Source of the DNA: Cereibacter_A sp052244495
GTDB lineage: Bacteria > Pseudomonadota > Alphaproteobacteria > Rhodobacterales > Rhodobacteraceae
Direction: 5' to 3' (one strand)
Assembly: GCA_052244495.1 (NCBI GenBank)
Contig: JBQPXH010000002.1
DNA: 64,000 nt
Numbering within the stretch: position 1 is the stretch's first letter; each line of letters begins with the position of its first letter. Of this stretch, positions 61,987-64,000 are shown in pieces. The notes under the pieces were generated by a model, which was given only the letters and a program-made list of their open reading frames with translations, was not told where the DNA came from and did no database searches. Made by a program: the position numbers and the translations under genes.

Positions 61987-62520
61987 TCCAAGCTGCTCCC
62001 GGCAGACGTTCGAAGCGCGCCCCCCGGGGCGCGTTTTGCGTTTCCGGCGCCCCGAACGGCGCAATTCTGGCAGCATTATGGCAGGCCAAACGGGCCCTCG
62101 GGATTCGCTGCGACAAAGGATTAGTCAACAGCGAAGTTCGGTTGCAGATGCTCGTCACAGCTTGCTAGCGTCATCTGAGCGATTCACACGTCCTTGGGGG
62201 GACATGGCCGATCGCGGATCGTCATGCGTCTGCTGCCAGATGCCGCGCAAGCGGCGAGACGACTGATGTTCCGCGGTCTCGGGACTTAAATGGATGTGCC
62301 TTGACCGGCACTGACCGCAGGCGCGGGGAAGTGGGCTTCGGCCTGCTTCTGTGTCTGTGGATTCCCGTCAACCGCACTGCCTGCACCCGCAGGCGGTGGG
62401 GTGGCTTCATGCGCCTTGATTGGTGCCCCAATAGCGTTGCTTCGCAGAACCAGAACAAGGCACCCCGTGCAGAATGCGCGGGCGAGGCCGCAGGCGATGA
62501 ACGGCGAACGGGCACAGGAA
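61987..62520. other. rpsT-dnaA intergenic region
   Basis: A 534-base stretch without a believable gene. It holds the rpsT terminator at its left end, a small dyad ATTGG-tgcc-CCAAT (62419-62432), three GATTC (CcrM-type GANTC) sites at 62102, 62181 and 62360, and one weak DnaA-box-like TGTGGATTC (62356-62364, seven of nine). No AT-rich unwinding element or box cluster is visible, so I do not call an origin here. The dnaA promoter must lie within it but I see no convincing hexamer pair. Confidence 0.6.
62015..62037 (+). terminator. Rho-independent terminator of rpsT
   Basis: Perfect 8-base-pair stem CGCGCCCC/GGGGCGCG, effectively with a CC-centred loop, followed directly by TTTT (62034-62037), about 30 bases after the rpsT stop. 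Confidence 0.75.
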
Positions 62521-63885
62521 ATGACAAATGACACTTGGGTTCAAGTGCGCGAAGGGCTCCTCAAGCGGGTGGGCCGGAACAATTTCGTGACCTGGATCGA
62601 GCCTCTTCGGCTGATGGGTCTCGATGAAGGAGTGGCGCGCTTCGAAGTGCCGACGCTTTTCTTCGGAGACTGGGTGCAGCGCAACTTCGCGGACCACATC
62701 CGCATGCGCCTGACAGAAGCGGGTTCGCCCGTCGAGCGTCTCGAATTTGCCGTCTCCAACTCGCCGCGCCCGCCGCTCAAGGAAGTCAAGGCTGCGGCCG
62801 CCGTCGCGCCGGTCAAGGCGCGCCCGGCCCCGCCCGAGGAGGATCTGCGCGGCGCTCCGCTCGATGCGCGTTTCACCTTCGACAGCTTCGTGGTCGGCAA
62901 GCCGAACGAGTTGGCCCATGCCGCTGCCCGCAGGGTGGCCGAGGGCGGACCCGTGACCTTCAATCCGCTCTTCCTCTATGGTGGTGTGGGCCTCGGCAAG
63001 ACCCACCTCATGCACGCCATCGCCCACGAGTTGCAGAAGCGCCAGCCGCAGGCGCGCGTCCTCTACCTGTCGGCCGAACAGTTCATGTATCGCTTCGTTC
63101 AGGCCCTGCGCGAGCGCGAGATCCTCGGCTTCAAGGAGCTTTTCCGCTCGGTCGACGTGCTCATGGTCGATGACGTCCAGTTCATCGCCGGCAAGGACTC
63201 GACGCAGGAGGAGTTCTTCCACACGTTCAACGCCCTCGTCGACCAGAACAAGCAGATCGTCATTTCCGCCGACCGTGCGCCGGGCGAGATCAAGGACCTC
63301 GAGGAGCGGATCAAGAGCCGCCTGCAATGCGGCCTCGTGGTGGACCTGCACCCGACCGATTACGAGTTGCGCCTCGGCATCCTGCAGCAGAAGGCCGACT
63401 TCTATCGCGAGCAGTACAAGGGGCTCGTCATCGCTGACGGCGTGCTGGAGTTCCTCGCCCACCGCATCACGACGAACGTGCGCGTGCTCGAAGGGGCCCT
63501 CACCCGCCTCTTCGCCTTCGCAAGCCTCGTGGGCCGCGAGATCACCCTCGATCTGGCGCAGGACTGTCTGGCCGACATCCTCCGCGCTTCCGACCGCAAG
63601 GTCACGATCGAGGAGATCCAGCGCAAGGTGGCCGAGCATTACAACATCCGCCTTTCGGACATGATCGGCCCGAAGCGCCTGCGCACCATCGCCCGGCCTC
63701 GGCAGGTGGCGATGTATCTCGCCAAACAGCTCACGCCCCGCTCGCTGCCCGAGATCGGCCGTCGCTTCGGCGGCAGGGATCACACGACGATCATGCATGG
63801 CGTGCGCAAGATTGAAGAACTCATGGCCACCGACTCCCAGCTCGCCGACGACCTGCAGCTTCTGCGTCGCCTCCTCCAGGCCTGA
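62521..63885 (+). CDS. dnaA: Chromosomal replication initiator DnaA
   Basis: AAA+ initiator of 454 residues. Domain I is at about 1-80 and the linker is rich in Ala/Pro (about 81-112). Domain III has Walker A GGVGLGKT (154-161) and Walker B VLMVDDVQFIAGK. Domain IV has the DNA-binding RRFGGRDHTTIMHGVRKI. The start MTNDTWVQVREGLL follows AGGAA closely; the in-frame upstream ATG at 62401 would add 40 atypical residues. dnaN would be expected just beyond the right edge. Confidence 0.97.
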   Translation: MTNDTWVQVREGLLKRVGRNNFVTWIEPLRLMGLDEGVARFEVPTLFFGDWVQRNFADHIRMRLTEAGSPVERLEFAVSNSPRPPLKEVKAAAAVAPVKARPAPPEEDLRGAPLDARFTFDSFVVGKPNELAHAAARRVAEGGPVTFNPLFLYGGVGLGKTHLMHAIAHELQKRQPQARVLYLSAEQFMYRFVQALREREILGFKELFRSVDVLMVDDVQFIAGKDSTQEEFFHTFNALVDQNKQIVISADRAPGEIKDLEERIKSRLQCGLVVDLHPTDYELRLGILQQKADFYREQYKGLVIADGVLEFLAHRITTNVRVLEGALTRLFAFASLVGREITLDLAQDCLADILRASDRKVTIEEIQRKVAEHYNIRLSDMIGPKRLRTIARPRQVAMYLAKQLTPRSLPEIGRRFGGRDHTTIMHGVRKIEELMATDSQLADDLQLLRRLLQA

Positions 63886-63896
63886 CCTGTGGCCCC

Positions 63897-63915
63897 GGGG
63901 GCGCTTGACGCCCCC
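63897..63915 (+). terminator. Hairpin after dnaA
   Basis: Perfect 7-base-pair stem GGGGGCG/CGCCCCC with a five-base loop, 11 bases after the dnaA stop. No T tract follows, so it may terminate weakly or shape the 3' end. The last ~85 bases of the window hold nothing else recognisable. Confidence 0.4.
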
Positions 63916-64000
63916 CGCAAACCATCCATAGTCGCGAAAAATCTTGAGGTTCGGCGCGAAACCGGGCAGTTTCGGCGTCCGCGTCAAGAAGGGGTGAGGG

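Noticed and set aside
62356..62364. TGTGGATTC as a DnaA box and the rpsT-dnaA gap as oriC
   Set aside because: Only one seven-of-nine match, no cluster of boxes and no AT-rich stretch; not enough to call an origin.

Overview
The window is GC-rich DNA from a photosynthetic alphaproteobacterium, and gene content and order point to Rhodobacter (Cereibacter) sphaeroides chromosome I or a very close relative. Three things support this: a red-type form I Calvin operon in the order cbbF-P-A-L-S-X with divergent cbbR, a large alphaproteobacterial flagellar cluster of the kind called fla2 in R. sphaeroides, and a mutM-crotonase-rpsT-dnaA block at the right end. No rRNA, tRNA, CRISPR array, insertion sequence or phage gene was seen.

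Layout. (1) 1-6651: carbon fixation. cbbX (cut by the window edge), cbbS, cbbL, cbbA, cbbP and cbbF run on the minus strand from a short AT-rich divergent promoter shared with cbbR. Strong hairpins lie between cbbS and cbbX and between cbbP and cbbA. (2) 6751-11236: a complete five-gene branched-chain-type amino acid ABC importer. (3) 11372-18621: an AhpD-like protein, a DUF2478 protein, an ALDH7-type semialdehyde dehydrogenase, a fused alpha/beta thiamine-diphosphate E1, glutaryl-CoA dehydrogenase and a divergent LysR regulator. Together these look like the lower lysine / 2-aminoadipate route, with the E1 a candidate 2-oxoadipate dehydrogenase. (4) 18593-19732: a lone nagA. (5) 19859-25493: an unusual cluster of a SARP/AfsR-like regulator with a TPR tail, a vanadium-haloperoxidase/PAP2-like protein with an (Asn-Lys)8 run, a cytoplasmic-looking subtilase, and a protein that appears to be built from four repeats. 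Paired TTGACG direct repeats with an 11-base period lie upstream of both transcription units. This is the best candidate for an undescribed system here.

(6) 25570-57539: the flagellar cluster. It encodes stator proteins (MotB, MotA, a MotE-like protein), rod, hook and junction proteins (FlgB, C, F, G, E, K, L, D, J and FliE), P and L ring proteins (FlgI, FlgA, FlgH), MS ring (FliF), one C-ring protein (FliN), export apparatus (FlhA, FlhB, FliP, FliQ, FliR, FliH, FliI and a tentative FliJ), two FliL proteins, FliK, an FlgN-like chaperone and a lytic transglycosylase. Flagellin, FliG, FliM, FliO and the filament cap are absent and must be encoded elsewhere if the organelle is complete. Four promoter regions carry 7-of-8 matches to the CtrA site TTAA-N7-TTAA, fitting the known CckA-ChpT-CtrA control of fla2. 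A soluble hybrid histidine kinase and a DUF1612-like HTH gene interrupt the cluster.

(7) 57534-64000: housekeeping genes ubiE-ubiB (ubiquinone), mutM (DNA repair), an enoyl-CoA hydratase, rpsT and dnaA. A 534-base gap before dnaA holds a terminator but no convincing DnaA-box array.
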